DNA from: a virus | Reading direction: 5' to 3' (one strand) | Length of the DNA: 35,500 bases | IMG/VR virus record: IMGVR_UViG_3300048930_000159 | Location: 1-35,500 of that record | Part shown: in pieces, positions 20,624-29,727 of the stretch | Position numbering within the stretch: the stretch's first letter is position 1 | Layout: every line of letters begins with the position of its first letter | Made by a program: the position numbers and the translations under genes | The notes under the pieces: model-generated | What the model saw: only the letters and a program-made list of their open reading frames with translations | Database searches by the model: none | Told to the model about the DNA's origin: nothing

Positions 20624-21613
20624 ATGGCATCACCCGGTCAGTCCAGTCTGTTCACGACGTTCACCGAACTCGTGACCACGACCTACCGCAACCACAAGAA
20701 GGAAGTTGCGGACAACGTCTCGAACCACAACGCGCTGTTCCGGCGCCTGACGCAGAAGGGCAAGATTCGTCGCGAAGACGGCGGCCTGTCGATTTTCGAG
20801 GGCCTCGAGTACGCCGAGAATTCGACGTACACCCGCTACAGCGGCTATGACCCGCTCAACGTCGAGGCGGTCGATGTGCTGTCGGCTGCGGAATTCCCGT
20901 GGCGCCAGGTGAGCGTGAACGTCGCGGCCTCGGGCCTCGAGATCCGCTCGAACAACGGCGAGAACCGCATCGTCAACCTCGTCAAGACGAAGATCAAAAA
21001 CGCCCAGAAGAGCATGGCGAACGGTCTGGCTGAGGATCTGTACTCGGCGGGCTCCCTGTCGAACCAGATCGGCGGCCTGCAGTCGATCATCGCCGATGCC
21101 GGCACGGGCACGGTCGGCGGCATCGACTCGTCCACGTTCACGTTCTGGCAGAACGTCGTACAGTCCGCAGCGTCACCGCTGCAGGGCGGCTCTTCGATCA
21201 CGCCGGGATCGACCACGATCGAGTCGCTGATGCTGCCCCTGTACCTGCGCCTCACGCGCGGTGCAGACCATCCCGACCTGATCGTGATGGACGAGACGTA
21301 CTTCACGTTCTTCGAGCAGTCGCAGACCAGTCTCAAGCGCTACGCGCCGGACGACGACGGTCAGGCGGGCATGCTGGCGATGAAGTACAAGAACGCCGAC
21401 GTGTTCCACGACAGTTCGGCGAGCGGCATTTCCTCCGCGCACGGCTACTTCATCAACACCGACTACCTGTCGATGGTGGTGCATCAGGACGCCGACATGG
21501 AGATCATGCCCGAGCTGCGCTCGATCAACCAGGACGCGGTGGTGGTTCCGGTAATCTGGCAGGGAAATCTCTGCTGCTCGAACCGGAAGCTCCAGGGCGT
21601 GATGAAGGCATAA
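20624..21613 (+). CDS. Major capsid protein (329 aa)
   Basis: A strong AAGGAG Shine-Dalgarno (20610-20615) precedes the ATG at 20624, as expected for the most abundant protein. The sequence has an HK97-fold layout: N-terminal helical arm (TELVTTTYRNHKKEVADNVS), E-loop-like segment (GGLSIFEGLEYAENSTYTRY), spine-helix region (NRIVNLVKTKIKNAQKSMAN), and A-domain strands (DLIVMDETYFTFFEQSQTSL). No protease precedes it and no long delta domain is fused, consistent with the separate scaffold. Fold assignment is by pattern and synteny. Confidence 0.85.
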   Translation: MASPGQSSLFTTFTELVTTTYRNHKKEVADNVSNHNALFRRLTQKGKIRREDGGLSIFEGLEYAENSTYTRYSGYDPLNVEAVDVLSAAEFPWRQVSVNVAASGLEIRSNNGENRIVNLVKTKIKNAQKSMANGLAEDLYSAGSLSNQIGGLQSIIADAGTGTVGGIDSSTFTFWQNVVQSAASPLQGGSSITPGSTTIESLMLPLYLRLTRGADHPDLIVMDETYFTFFEQSQTSLKRYAPDDDGQAGMLAMKYKNADVFHDSSASGISSAHGYFINTDYLSMVVHQDADMEIMPELRSINQDAVVVPVIWQGNLCCSNRKLQGVMKA

Positions 21614-21625
21614 GGGAGCACACAC

Positions 21626-22117
21626 ATGGCATTTCGTATCATCGATCAGGTGCTCGGCTCGCAGCCCATCGCGACGAACAGCACCACTCAGAACCATCCG
21701 CTCGGTACGATCGTCCGCGCGGTGGATCCGACCTACGGCGGCGGCGAGTTCATCTACCTGAAGGGCCTTAACTCGACCGCGATCGGCGAGTGGGTCACGT
21801 ACAACACGGACGACTTCAGCACCACGCTGCTGGCGGCGAACGCCATTGGCCCGGTCGCTGTGGCGATGTCCGCGTGCGTGACGGGCGAGTACGGCTGGTA
21901 TCAGATCAACGGCAAGGCTGTCGGCCTCGCGGCGAGCGGCTATGCCGACAACGGTCTGGTGTACGCCACGGCGACGGCCGGCACGGTGGACGACACGGTG
22001 GTTGCCGGTGATCGCGTGAAGAACGCGAAGGGCGCCTCGGCGGTTGACACGCCGTCCACCGGCTACGCGGAGTTCGAAATCGCCCGTCCGTTCATGGACG
22101 ACGCGACCGCAGCGTAA
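21626..22117 (+). CDS. Head decoration/stabilising protein candidate (163 aa)
   Basis: Follows the capsid gene by 12 bp with a GGGAGCACACAC leader. A beta-rich protein (MAFRIIDQVLGSQPIATNST, GTIVRAVDPTYGGGEFIYLK, WYQINGKAVGLAASGYADNG). Small beta proteins downstream of the coat gene are usually capsid decoration proteins. The transcription unit ends just behind it at the terminator. Confidence 0.65.
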   Translation: MAFRIIDQVLGSQPIATNSTTQNHPLGTIVRAVDPTYGGGEFIYLKGLNSTAIGEWVTYNTDDFSTTLLAANAIGPVAVAMSACVTGEYGWYQINGKAVGLAASGYADNGLVYATATAGTVDDTVVAGDRVKNAKGASAVDTPSTGYAEFEIARPFMDDATAA

Positions 22118-22131
22118 GGGACTCCCCCTTG

Positions 22132-22181
22132 CCCCGCCACGATGGATCCACACGGAACCCTCGTGGCGGGGTTTTCTTTTT
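22132..22181 (+). terminator. Strong intrinsic terminator after the capsid genes
   Basis: CCCCGCCACGA (22132-22142) and TCGTGGCGGGG (22161-22171) form a perfect 11-bp stem with an 18-nt loop, followed by TTTTCTTTTT (22172-22181). It is the clearest terminator in the window. It would cap capsid/decoration mRNA and reduce expression of the tail/ejection genes downstream. Confidence 0.9.
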
Positions 22182-22201
22182 CAATCACTGAGGTAACCCT
22201 C

Positions 22202-22786
22202 ATGCCCATCGCATTGATGCCCCAGCGCCCGCCCTTCGTCACCTTCGAGCAGCGCGCCATTGAAGACCGCAACGCCACCATCAAGGCCGGCGGCCTCGTG
22301 ATGCGCGATGTCGATTACGTGATCGTGCGCCAGGTTGGCTGCAAGGACACCGTCGAGAAGGAAGCCGAGGCGTGGCTCGCGGACATCGACAAGGCCGCGA
22401 TGAGCAACACCTACCCGGGCGAGTGGGCGCGGCACTTCCGCGAGAAGTACCTCGCATTCAAGGCCGGTCAGGCCGAACCCGAGTTGGGCCTGTCGGTGCG
22501 CCAGTGGCCGTCGCTGTCGAAGGCGCAGGCCGAGAACTGCATCGCTGCCGGGGTGCGCACGGTCGAGGACATCGCGGCCATGAACGAGCCCACCATGCAG
22601 CGCGTCGGCATGGGTGCGCGCGAACTGAAGCAGAAGGCGAAGGCGTACCTCGAGAGCCGCGACGCGAACAAGGCCGCCGAGCAGATCACGGCCCTGCAGG
22701 CGCAGTTGAACGACCGCGACACGCGCATCGAGACGCTCGAGACTCGGCTGGCCGCTCTTGAAGCGGGTAGCAAGAAGCGCGCATGA
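22202..22786 (+). CDS. Hypothetical protein with helix-hairpin-helix-like motif and coiled coil (194 aa)
   Basis: I take the ATG at 22202 with a GAGG Shine-Dalgarno (22190-22193); an earlier in-frame start would lie inside the terminator hairpin. Residues about 110-140 (AGVRTVEDIAAMNEPTMQRV then GMGARELKQKAKAYLES) resemble a helix-hairpin-helix DNA-binding unit. The last ~35 residues (QITALQAQLNDRDTRIETLE) are a coiled coil. It lies between capsid and adaptor genes, so a head-completion or connector role is possible. The function is not recognised. Confidence 0.6.
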   Translation: MPIALMPQRPPFVTFEQRAIEDRNATIKAGGLVMRDVDYVIVRQVGCKDTVEKEAEAWLADIDKAAMSNTYPGEWARHFREKYLAFKAGQAEPELGLSVRQWPSLSKAQAENCIAAGVRTVEDIAAMNEPTMQRVGMGARELKQKAKAYLESRDANKAAEQITALQAQLNDRDTRIETLETRLAALEAGSKKRA

Positions 22787-23487
22787 ACCTGCTCGCCATC
22801 GTCCGAGCGGCGTGCGCCGAGCTGTCGCTCCCGCAGCCATCCGCGGTGGTGGGGGCAACGGACCAGACCTCGGTGCTGATGCTGGCGCTGGCGAACAGCG
22901 AGGGCCGGGATCTGGCGCGCAGGTATGCGTGGCAGGCGCTCACCTACGAGGCGACGTTCACCACGGTTGCCACGGAATCGCAGGGCGCGCTCGAGGACAT
23001 CGTGAGCGGCCAGTTGGTGCGCTATATCGTCAACGACACGATCTGGAACCGCACCACCGGGGAGCCGGTGCTCGGTCCGCGGCCGGGCCGGATCTGGCAG
23101 GGATACAAGGCGGTCACGTTCGCGAGTCCGTTCTACGAGTACCGTCTGCGCGGCAACGAGTTGCTGTTCATCCCGACGCCCACGGCGGGGCATACGTGCG
23201 CGTTCGAATACGTGTCGCGGTACTGGTGTACCGATTCGAGCGGGGCGACGTACCGCGATGCGTTTGCGGCCGATACCGACCTCGGGCTGGTGGATGACGA
23301 GTTGCTGCTCTCAGGGCTGCTATGGCGCTGGCGCAAAGCGAAAGGGTTCGACTACGCCGAGGAGCACATGCATCACGAGCGGCAGGTGGCCGATGCGATG
23401 GCGCGCGACGGCACCAAGCCGATTCTCACGCTGCACGAGACGCGCAGTGATCTGCCGACCGCCATTCCGCGGGTGATCGGTTCGTGA
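22783..23487 (+). CDS. Head-tail adaptor protein (P22 gp4-like, 234 aa)
   Basis: ATGA overlap with the previous gene. N-terminal helices (LLAIVRAACAELSLPQPSAV), a segment LARRYAWQALTYEATFTTVA, and C-terminal helical part LLSGLLWRWRKAKGFDYAEE are typical of the phage adaptor/head-completion family that extends the portal in podoviruses. It would bind under the portal and seal the packaged head. The stabiliser/nozzle gene follows at once. Confidence 0.7.
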   Translation: MNLLAIVRAACAELSLPQPSAVVGATDQTSVLMLALANSEGRDLARRYAWQALTYEATFTTVATESQGALEDIVSGQLVRYIVNDTIWNRTTGEPVLGPRPGRIWQGYKAVTFASPFYEYRLRGNELLFIPTPTAGHTCAFEYVSRYWCTDSSGATYRDAFAADTDLGLVDDELLLSGLLWRWRKAKGFDYAEEHMHHERQVADAMARDGTKPILTLHETRSDLPTAIPRVIGS

Positions 23488-25055
23488 GGCAGGCGCTGCT
23501 ACAAAAGCCCAGAGGCGCACCGCGCTCGAAGTCGGTATCGCTGCCGCCGCCGATCGGCGGGCTCAATGCGCGCGACTCGGTGGCGAACATGGAGCCCGAA
23601 GACGCGCTCGTGCTCGACAACTGGTTCCCGCGAACCACGGATGTTGCGGTCAGGAAGGGTTACACGGCGCACTGCACGTTCACGGGCAACTGCGAGACGG
23701 TGGTGGTCTACACCGGCCCGACGGCCACGGAAATCTTCGTCGCGGTCAACACGACCGCCGACCTCATCATCGACGCCACGACGGCGGGCGCGATCTCGAC
23801 GGCCGTGGTCGGCAGCAGCGGCCCGACCGTGCAGGCGATCACGAACAGCCGATGGGACTACGTGAACTACGGCACCGCGGGCGGCATGTTCCTGTTGATG
23901 GTGAACGGTGCCGATACCGCGCTCGAGTACGACGGCACGACGTGGAGCACGGCGACGCTGACGCACGCCGACCTCGCCGGCACGGACGATTTGTTCACGA
24001 ACGCGGTCTACGCCGAGCGGATCTGGTACGGGGAGAAGGACACGTTCAACGTGTACTACCTGCCTGTCCGCACGAAGTCGGGCGCGATGACGAAGCTCAA
24101 CGTGGGCTCGTTCTTCAAGTTGGGCGGTTCGCTGAACTCGATCGTGACCGTGACCGATGCCGCGGACACGCTCACGGACTACATCGCCTTCGTCTCGACC
24201 GAGGGCGAGGTGATTGCCTACGCGGGAACCGATCCAGCTACCCCGGCCGACTGGGTGCGTGCGGCGCATTTCCGCATCGGCCGCCCGGTCTGCAAGGGCC
24301 AGCGCGCCTGGTGCAAGTTCGGCGCCGATGCGCTGATCACCTGCGCGGACGGCATCGTTTCATTGCGCCGCGCGATTGCGAGCGACCGAGCCGAAAACGC
24401 CTCGAGCATCTCGGACAAGATCCGTGACCTCATCAACGCCGACGTGGCCGTGCATGGGGCGCGCTTCGGCTGGCAGATCGAAGTCCACCCCACGGGCTCG
24501 AAACTGATCCTGAACGTGCCGACGCTCGAGGGCGCGAACTCGCGCCAGTACGTGATGAACACGCAGACGCGCTCGTGGTGCCGCTTCACGGGCTGGAACG
24601 CGTTTGCGTTCGGGGTTGCGAAGGACACGCTCTACATGGGCGGCGCCGGAACGCTCGTGATTGCCGACACGGGCGGCGAGGACGGCGGGGATTCGATTTC
24701 GACCGACTGCCGGCAGGCGTACAACTATTTCGGGGCGCGTGGACAGACGAAGCTCGTGAACCTGATGCGCCCGATCCTGTCGATCACAGGGGCCGCGGAA
24801 GTGGCGGTTGGGGTGGATACCGACTACGGCGCGACCGCGACGCTCTCGTATCAGCAGATCAGCGGCGTGTCCGGTGACCCGTGGGGCGGCGTGTGGTCCG
24901 CTGCATGGGCGCAGGCGTCGGCGGTGTACCGCAGTTGGTTCGGCGTGGCGGGTGAAGGCTTTGCACTGGCGCCTCGCCTGCGCACGATCACAGATGGCGT
25001 CGATGTGACGTGGAGCGCGACCGACGTGGTTTACGAATGGGGCGGGAGGCTATAG
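23484..25055 (+). CDS. DNA stabilisation / tail nozzle protein (P22 gp10-like, 523 aa)
   Basis: GTG start overlapping the adaptor stop (GTGA). It opens with SVSLPPPIGGLNARDSVANM and MEPEDALVLDNWFPRTTDVA, a pattern seen at the start of podophage stabiliser/nozzle proteins, then a long all-beta body with propeller-like strands (YAERIWYGEKDTFNVYYLPV, FSVSTEGEVIAYAG-type turns, TRSWCRFTGWNAFAFGV). It would close the tail under the adaptor. Length and place fit P22 gp10-like proteins. Confidence 0.75.
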   Translation: MRQALLQKPRGAPRSKSVSLPPPIGGLNARDSVANMEPEDALVLDNWFPRTTDVAVRKGYTAHCTFTGNCETVVVYTGPTATEIFVAVNTTADLIIDATTAGAISTAVVGSSGPTVQAITNSRWDYVNYGTAGGMFLLMVNGADTALEYDGTTWSTATLTHADLAGTDDLFTNAVYAERIWYGEKDTFNVYYLPVRTKSGAMTKLNVGSFFKLGGSLNSIVTVTDAADTLTDYIAFVSTEGEVIAYAGTDPATPADWVRAAHFRIGRPVCKGQRAWCKFGADALITCADGIVSLRRAIASDRAENASSISDKIRDLINADVAVHGARFGWQIEVHPTGSKLILNVPTLEGANSRQYVMNTQTRSWCRFTGWNAFAFGVAKDTLYMGGAGTLVIADTGGEDGGDSISTDCRQAYNYFGARGQTKLVNLMRPILSITGAAEVAVGVDTDYGATATLSYQQISGVSGDPWGGVWSAAWAQASAVYRSWFGVAGEGFALAPRLRTITDGVDVTWSATDVVYEWGGRL

Positions 25056-25059
25056 GTGG

Positions 25060-25479
25060 GTGCGCCGCGTCATCCTCAACGAACGCGACCGCTGCGCCGA
25101 ATGGGCACGGCAGCGTATCCCGCACGTCCCCTCGTGGGGGGAATGGTGCGAGGCGATTGGATTGGAGGAAGACGGCGAACTGCTCGCGGTAGTCGTATTC
25201 AACCTTTACTCGGGTGCGGACATCGCCATGCACATTGCGGCGGTGCCAGGGCGACGTTGGATGACCCGCGAATTCCTGCGCGTGGCATTCCGCTACCCGT
25301 TCGTGCAGCTGGGCTGCCGGCGCGTGTCGGGCTACGTGCCGGCGTCGAATGCAGACGCGCAACGCTTCGACGAGCATTTGGGGTTTCGGCGCGAGGGGCT
25401 GATGCGCCACGCGCTGCCGGACGACGACATCATCGTTTATGGAATGCTGCGCGAGGAAGCGCGGCGATTCTGGGAGTGA
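25060..25479 (+). CDS. GNAT-type acetyltransferase (139 aa)
   Basis: GTG start at 25060 (a GTG at 25056 is in a different frame). The sequence fits a GNAT fold: LLAVVVFNLYSGADIAMHIA (strand 4 with a beta-bulge-like turn), RRWMTREFLRVAFRYPFVQL (helix 3), GCRRVSGYVPASNADAQRFD then EHLGFRREGLMRHAL, the standard end of GNAT proteins of the RimJ/RimL kind. It would use acetyl-CoA to acetylate a small molecule, peptide or protein N-terminus. It is embedded in the tail/ejection module; substrate unknown. Confidence 0.75.
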   Translation: MRRVILNERDRCAEWARQRIPHVPSWGEWCEAIGLEEDGELLAVVVFNLYSGADIAMHIAAVPGRRWMTREFLRVAFRYPFVQLGCRRVSGYVPASNADAQRFDEHLGFRREGLMRHALPDDDIIVYGMLREEARRFWE

Positions 25480-25483
25480 GTGC

Positions 25484-26458
25484 ATGAAGGTCTACACCCG
25501 CGTCGTGATCGACATGGCGACGAGCGAAGTGCTCGAGGCCGACTGGTACGAGTACGACGGCCCCGTGGCCGAGTGCAAGAAGGGCGGCAAGGCCCCCAAA
25601 GCACCCGACCCGAACGTCGTGTCGCAGGCGCAGACTCAATCGAATCAGGAGACGGCCGCTTACAATGCGGCACTCAACCGCACGAACACCTATACCCCCG
25701 CAGGCTCGAGCGAGTTCACCGTGACGGGCACGGATCCCTCGGGTGCGCCGATCTACCGGCAGGACGTGAAGCTCGCCCCCGATGCACAGGCGCTCTACGA
25801 TCAGCAGATGGCGCAGTCGCGCCAGTTGGGGAACACAGCGCAGAACATGATGGGGCGTGTCGATGCGTCGATGGCGACCCCGCTCGACACGTCCACGGCG
25901 CCGAAACTGTTCGGTGCCGATGATCTGCTGGGCGCGCGCCAGCAGACGCAGGACGCGATCTACAACCGGCAGGCCGCCTACCTCGATCCGCAGTGGCAAC
26001 AGCGCGAGGAGCAGTTCCGCACGCGCATGGCGAACTCAGGCATCACCGAAGGCAACGAGGCGTGGCAGAACGCGAAGTTCGACGAGGACCGCGCGCGCTC
26101 GTTCGACTACGGCCAGGCGCGTAACGATGCGATTACCGGGGCACTGCCCGAGATGGCGTTCCTGTCCGACACGGCGCGTGGCAATCGCGCGCAGTCGATG
26201 CAGGAACTGTACGCAGAACGCGCGCTGCCGCTCAACGAGTTCAACGCGCTGCGCTCGTCGTCTCAGGTGGACATGCCGCAGTTCGAGGGGGCGGCGAACG
26301 TCAACTCCGCGAACACCGACGTGAGCGGGAACATGTGGAACGCCTACCAGGCGCAACTCGACCGCTACAACGCCCAGCAGGCGCAGCAGAACGCGATCAT
26401 GTCGGGCCTGTTCGGGCTCGGCTCGGCGGGCATCGGCGCGTGGGGCATGAGGAAATAA
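25484..26458 (+). CDS. Internal virion / tail-associated protein (324 aa)
   Basis: Start ATG at 25484, four bases after the previous stop. The N-terminus (MKVYTRVVIDMATSEVLEAD) is followed by a Gln/Asn/Ala-rich helical body (SQAQTQSNQETAAYNAALNR, QWQQREEQFRTRMANSGITE), and the end GLFGLGSAGIGAWGMRK is a Gly-rich hydrophobic segment that could insert in membranes. This arrangement is typical of podophage ejection or internal core proteins preceding the larger ones. A first component of the DNA-ejection apparatus is likely. Confidence 0.6.
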   Translation: MKVYTRVVIDMATSEVLEADWYEYDGPVAECKKGGKAPKAPDPNVVSQAQTQSNQETAAYNAALNRTNTYTPAGSSEFTVTGTDPSGAPIYRQDVKLAPDAQALYDQQMAQSRQLGNTAQNMMGRVDASMATPLDTSTAPKLFGADDLLGARQQTQDAIYNRQAAYLDPQWQQREEQFRTRMANSGITEGNEAWQNAKFDEDRARSFDYGQARNDAITGALPEMAFLSDTARGNRAQSMQELYAERALPLNEFNALRSSSQVDMPQFEGAANVNSANTDVSGNMWNAYQAQLDRYNAQQAQQNAIMSGLFGLGSAGIGAWGMRK

Positions 26459-26459
26459 C

Positions 26460-27791
26460 ATGGCACGCAACGTCCGAGTCGTCACTGGACCCCGACCGAC
26501 AGGCGAGATCGAGCGCGCGCAGGAGTTCGCCGACGCGCTGATGGCACGCTCGCTGCGCCCGCGGGGACCGGAGCAGCGCGGCCCGGTACAGGTCACGATG
26601 AGCCCGTGGGAAGGTGTGGCGCAACTCGGCGAGGCAGCCATCGGGGCGAGTTCGCAGAAGTACGCACGCAAGCTCGCCGAGGCCGAGCAGGAGCGGGTGC
26701 GCGCTGCGAACGAAAAGTTGGTCGGCCAGTTGGGCGGCTACAAGGACGCGCCACGCAGGATCGAGGACCGCGCACCGATGGCGAACTTCGGCCAGCCCAC
26801 CGGGGCGCCGATCGATCTGCCCGAGGACATGCGCGTGCCGACCGACAAGGCCGAGAAGCTGGCAGCCGCGATTGCGGGCATGGATCCCGGGACGGCGAAT
26901 GCGGCGCTGTCGGGGGTTTCGCTGCAGCGACTGCTCGCCGACCCCGAGGCCGAGGAAGCGTACACGCTCACGCCGGGGTCTGCGCGCTACCAAGGCGGTC
27001 GCGTGATCGCCGAGCGGCCCACCGAGGCCAAGCAGCCCGGTCTGCCAGAGGGGATGCGGATGAACCCGCAGACGGGCCAGCCCGAGTGGATTCCTGGCTA
27101 CCTCGAGGCCAAAGAGCGACTCGCCGCTGCGGGGCGCTCGAGCACGAACATCACCTACGACCCGGATGGCAGCAACCGCTACGGCGCGCCGCCTCCGGGC
27201 TACTACCGACCCGACCCGGCGCAGCCGAACGTCGCACAGATGCCCGGCGGGCCGGCGGCGCTCGAGTCGCAGCAGACGCGCGAGAAAGATCAGGCTCGAC
27301 GCGAGTCGCAGACGATCAAGGCGCAGGGCGTGATCGGCGAAATCGACAAGGCGCTCGGGATCGTGAGCCCGCGCACGGCCGGACTCATGGGCGCGGCGAC
27401 GCGCAACATGGCGCCGTTCGAGGGTGCGGGCACCGACGCACGCACGCTCGCCGCGACGGTCGAGACGATTCAGGCGAACCTCGGTTTCGATGAACTGGCG
27501 AAGATGCGCCAGGAATCGCCGACGGGCGGCGCGCTCGGACAGGTCGCGGTGCAGGAACTCGTGGCGTTGCGCGCCACGATCGCGAACCTCGACCCGAACC
27601 TGCCAGCCGACGTGCTCAAGAAGAACCTCGAGAAGGTCAAGACGCACTACGGGCGCTGGCTGATGACCACGCAGGGCCAGATGCCGCCGCCGTTGGAAGC
27701 GGCCGGCGGGCAGGCTCCGGGCGTGGGCCAGTTCGGTCTGCCGCCCGCCGACGAAGCATTGATCGGGCAGTTCCTCAACCAGGGCCAGTAA
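26460..27791 (+). CDS. DNA ejection (internal virion) protein (443 aa)
   Basis: ATG at 26460. The C-terminal region carries the best-known pattern: AATVETIQANLGFDELAKMR, QESPTGGALGQVAVQELVAL, then NLDPNLPADVLKKNLEKVKT. This LGFD..MR..SPTGGALGQV block is common in podophage ejection proteins. The N-terminal half is Ala/Glu/Arg-rich and helical. Ejected before DNA, such proteins make or line a channel across the host envelope. Confidence 0.7.
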   Translation: MARNVRVVTGPRPTGEIERAQEFADALMARSLRPRGPEQRGPVQVTMSPWEGVAQLGEAAIGASSQKYARKLAEAEQERVRAANEKLVGQLGGYKDAPRRIEDRAPMANFGQPTGAPIDLPEDMRVPTDKAEKLAAAIAGMDPGTANAALSGVSLQRLLADPEAEEAYTLTPGSARYQGGRVIAERPTEAKQPGLPEGMRMNPQTGQPEWIPGYLEAKERLAAAGRSSTNITYDPDGSNRYGAPPPGYYRPDPAQPNVAQMPGGPAALESQQTREKDQARRESQTIKAQGVIGEIDKALGIVSPRTAGLMGAATRNMAPFEGAGTDARTLAATVETIQANLGFDELAKMRQESPTGGALGQVAVQELVALRATIANLDPNLPADVLKKNLEKVKTHYGRWLMTTQGQMPPPLEAAGGQAPGVGQFGLPPADEALIGQFLNQGQ

Positions 27792-27792
27792 C

Positions 27793-29463
27793 GTGTACAC
27801 CCTCGAGCAAGTCAGGCAGGCGCGCGAGAACGCGAAGCGCGCGGGCAACATGGAAGCCTACGAGCGGCTGTCGCAGATTTCGTATCGCATGGCCGGCGAA
27901 CAGGCGCCCGTCGAGCAGAACGACCCCACGGCCGACATGGGCACCGGCCAGCGTTTGCTCGCCGGCATCGGGCAGGGGATGACGAACGTCGGGCGCCATG
28001 CGGCGAACCTCGTGGGCCTGCAGAGCGACGAGCAGCTCGCCGACGCGAAGCAACTCGACGCGCCGCTGCTCGCCACCGGGGCAGGCCGGGCGGGCTCGCT
28101 GATCGGCGAGACGGCTGCCACCGCGCCGCTGATGATGGGCGGTGCCGGGGTGGTTGGGCGGGTCGGCATGGGCGCGAAGGTGCTCTCGAACCCGATCGCG
28201 CGCGGAGTCGTAGAAGGTGCCGCGCAGGGCGCGTTGATGGCCGACCCGGGCGAGAAGCTCGCCGGGGCGACGATGGGCGGCGCGTTCGGCGGGCTCGTGC
28301 CGGCGGCCGGGGCTGGGCTCGGCAAGGTCGCGCACGGCATCAAGCGCACGCCCGAGGCCGAGCGGCTGCTCGCGCAGGGCGTCGATCTGACCCCGGGGCA
28401 GATGAACCCGGGCGGGATTCTGAACCAGATGGAGGAGTCGTGGCAGTCCGTGCCGCTCGTGGGTCCGGTGATCCGCGGGGCGCGCGAGAACGCCCAGAAC
28501 TCGTTCCAGCGTGCGGCGAGTCAAACCGCGGCCGCGCCGGGTGCGAGGATCGCTCAGGGGCCGGCCGACGAGATGCTCGAGGCGGCCTACAAGTCCTTCG
28601 AGCCGCTCTACGATCAGGCGAAGGGCTTCCCGCTCTACCCCGGTGTGATGCGTCAGGCCGGCGGCGACATCCCGCTCGCGTCATTCGGCAAGCGCCCGGG
28701 GCTGCTCGTGCGCGCGGCACTGGACCGCAACGTGCGCGCCGACGATGCCACGCGGCGATCGGTCGGGCGGTGGCTCGACAATCAGATCACGCAACTTCCC
28801 GGTAAGGGTCGCGCGCAGATTTCGAGCGACGATCTGCTCAACCTGCGCTCGAACATCCGCGCCGAGGCGCGAAGGGCGGCCAGCCAGGGCGACGATGCTG
28901 CCGCGGATCTGCTCAAGAACGGCGAGCGGGCGCTCACCGACACGCTCGAGTCACAGCTTCCCCCGGACGCCTTACAGGCGCTCAGGACCGCGGACAGCCG
29001 CTACGGCATCTACAAGACGCTGGAGGACGCCGTGGCGCGCTCGAAGGACATGCCGGGAGGGTTCACGCCCTCGAAGCTCTCCGAGGCCGTGGCGGGCGCC
29101 AATCGCGGGCTGGGCAAGGGTTCGTATGCGCGCGGTGGCGGTGGGCCGTTGCGCGACCTGAGCGAGGCCGGGACGGCGACGATGAACGTGAGAAGTCCCG
29201 CTACGGGGCAACGGCTCGCGGCCATTGGCCTGCCGCTCGCCGCCTCCGCGGCGGTCCCTGGGGTCGCCGTCCCGGTCGGCGCCGGGCTGCTGGGGATGGT
29301 AGGAACTCAGACCGGCCGGCGTGCGGCGGCGGGGCAACTCCCAGCCCAGAAGCTCGCGCAGGCGCTCGAGGAGGCCGCCAAGCGCGGCGTGGCCGAGCCG
29401 TACCGCAATGTCGCCGCACAGTACCTGCGTCGAGCAAGCGTGGCAGGGTTGTTGGGGAACTAG
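27793..29463 (+). CDS. Large DNA ejection protein with membrane-active segments (556 aa)
   Basis: GTG start at 27793, one base after the previous stop. An N-terminal helix (LEQVRQARENAKRAGNMEAY) is followed by Gly/Ala-rich hydrophobic stretches at about 96-170 (GRAGSLIGETAATAPLMMGG, GVVGRVGMGAKVLS) and again at about 474-505 (RLAAIGLPLAASAAVPGVAV), which look membrane-active. The middle is helical and charged. The pattern and the place after a typical ejection gene indicate the largest internal virion protein. Its stop shares two bases with the stop of the antisense gene that follows. Confidence 0.65.
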   Translation: MYTLEQVRQARENAKRAGNMEAYERLSQISYRMAGEQAPVEQNDPTADMGTGQRLLAGIGQGMTNVGRHAANLVGLQSDEQLADAKQLDAPLLATGAGRAGSLIGETAATAPLMMGGAGVVGRVGMGAKVLSNPIARGVVEGAAQGALMADPGEKLAGATMGGAFGGLVPAAGAGLGKVAHGIKRTPEAERLLAQGVDLTPGQMNPGGILNQMEESWQSVPLVGPVIRGARENAQNSFQRAASQTAAAPGARIAQGPADEMLEAAYKSFEPLYDQAKGFPLYPGVMRQAGGDIPLASFGKRPGLLVRAALDRNVRADDATRRSVGRWLDNQITQLPGKGRAQISSDDLLNLRSNIRAEARRAASQGDDAAADLLKNGERALTDTLESQLPPDALQALRTADSRYGIYKTLEDAVARSKDMPGGFTPSKLSEAVAGANRGLGKGSYARGGGGPLRDLSEAGTATMNVRSPATGQRLAAIGLPLAASAAVPGVAVPVGAGLLGMVGTQTGRRAAAGQLPAQKLAQALEEAAKRGVAEPYRNVAAQYLRRASVAGLLGN

Positions 29464-29699
29464 GCTGTGTACCAGACCGACCAGGCGAGGATCGCGAGCG
29501 GCCCGACGATCAGCACGAGCGGGGCCGTGAGGTCGCGCCGTTCGGCGTCGCTGCGCGGGATCAGCGCGTGCGGGGCCGTGAGCCATCGCTTCAGCCGGCC
29601 GGCGGGCAGGGCTCGCGTGATGAGCCTCGCAAAGATGACTGCGGCGACGAACAGCAGCACGGCCGCGAAGGGCCGCAGAACGATGGCGAGGCCGTCCAC
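29460..29699 (-). CDS. Antisense two-span membrane protein (79 aa)
   Basis: The only minus-strand gene inside the late region. GTG start at 29699-29697; TAG at 29462-29460 overlaps the TAG of the ejection gene (29461-29463). Two hydrophobic spans are visible, residues about 4-24 (LAIVLRPFAAVLLFVAAVIF) and 60-78 (APLVLIVGPLAILAWSVWYT), with a basic loop between. The frame fills an otherwise empty 264-bp gap, which supports it as a gene. A holin/antiholin-like or superinfection-exclusion role is possible; nothing in the sequence decides. Confidence 0.6.
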   Translation of the reverse strand: MDGLAIVLRPFAAVLLFVAAVIFARLITRALPAGRLKRWLTAPHALIPRSDAERRDLTAPLVLIVGPLAILAWSVWYTA

Positions 29700-29727
29700 G
29701 GGCGGACTCTAGCACAGGAAACCAACG

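Noticed and set aside
22142-22201. Earlier start for the 194-residue gene inside the terminator
   Set aside because: It would put the N-terminus in the hairpin; the ATG at 22202 has a Shine-Dalgarno.
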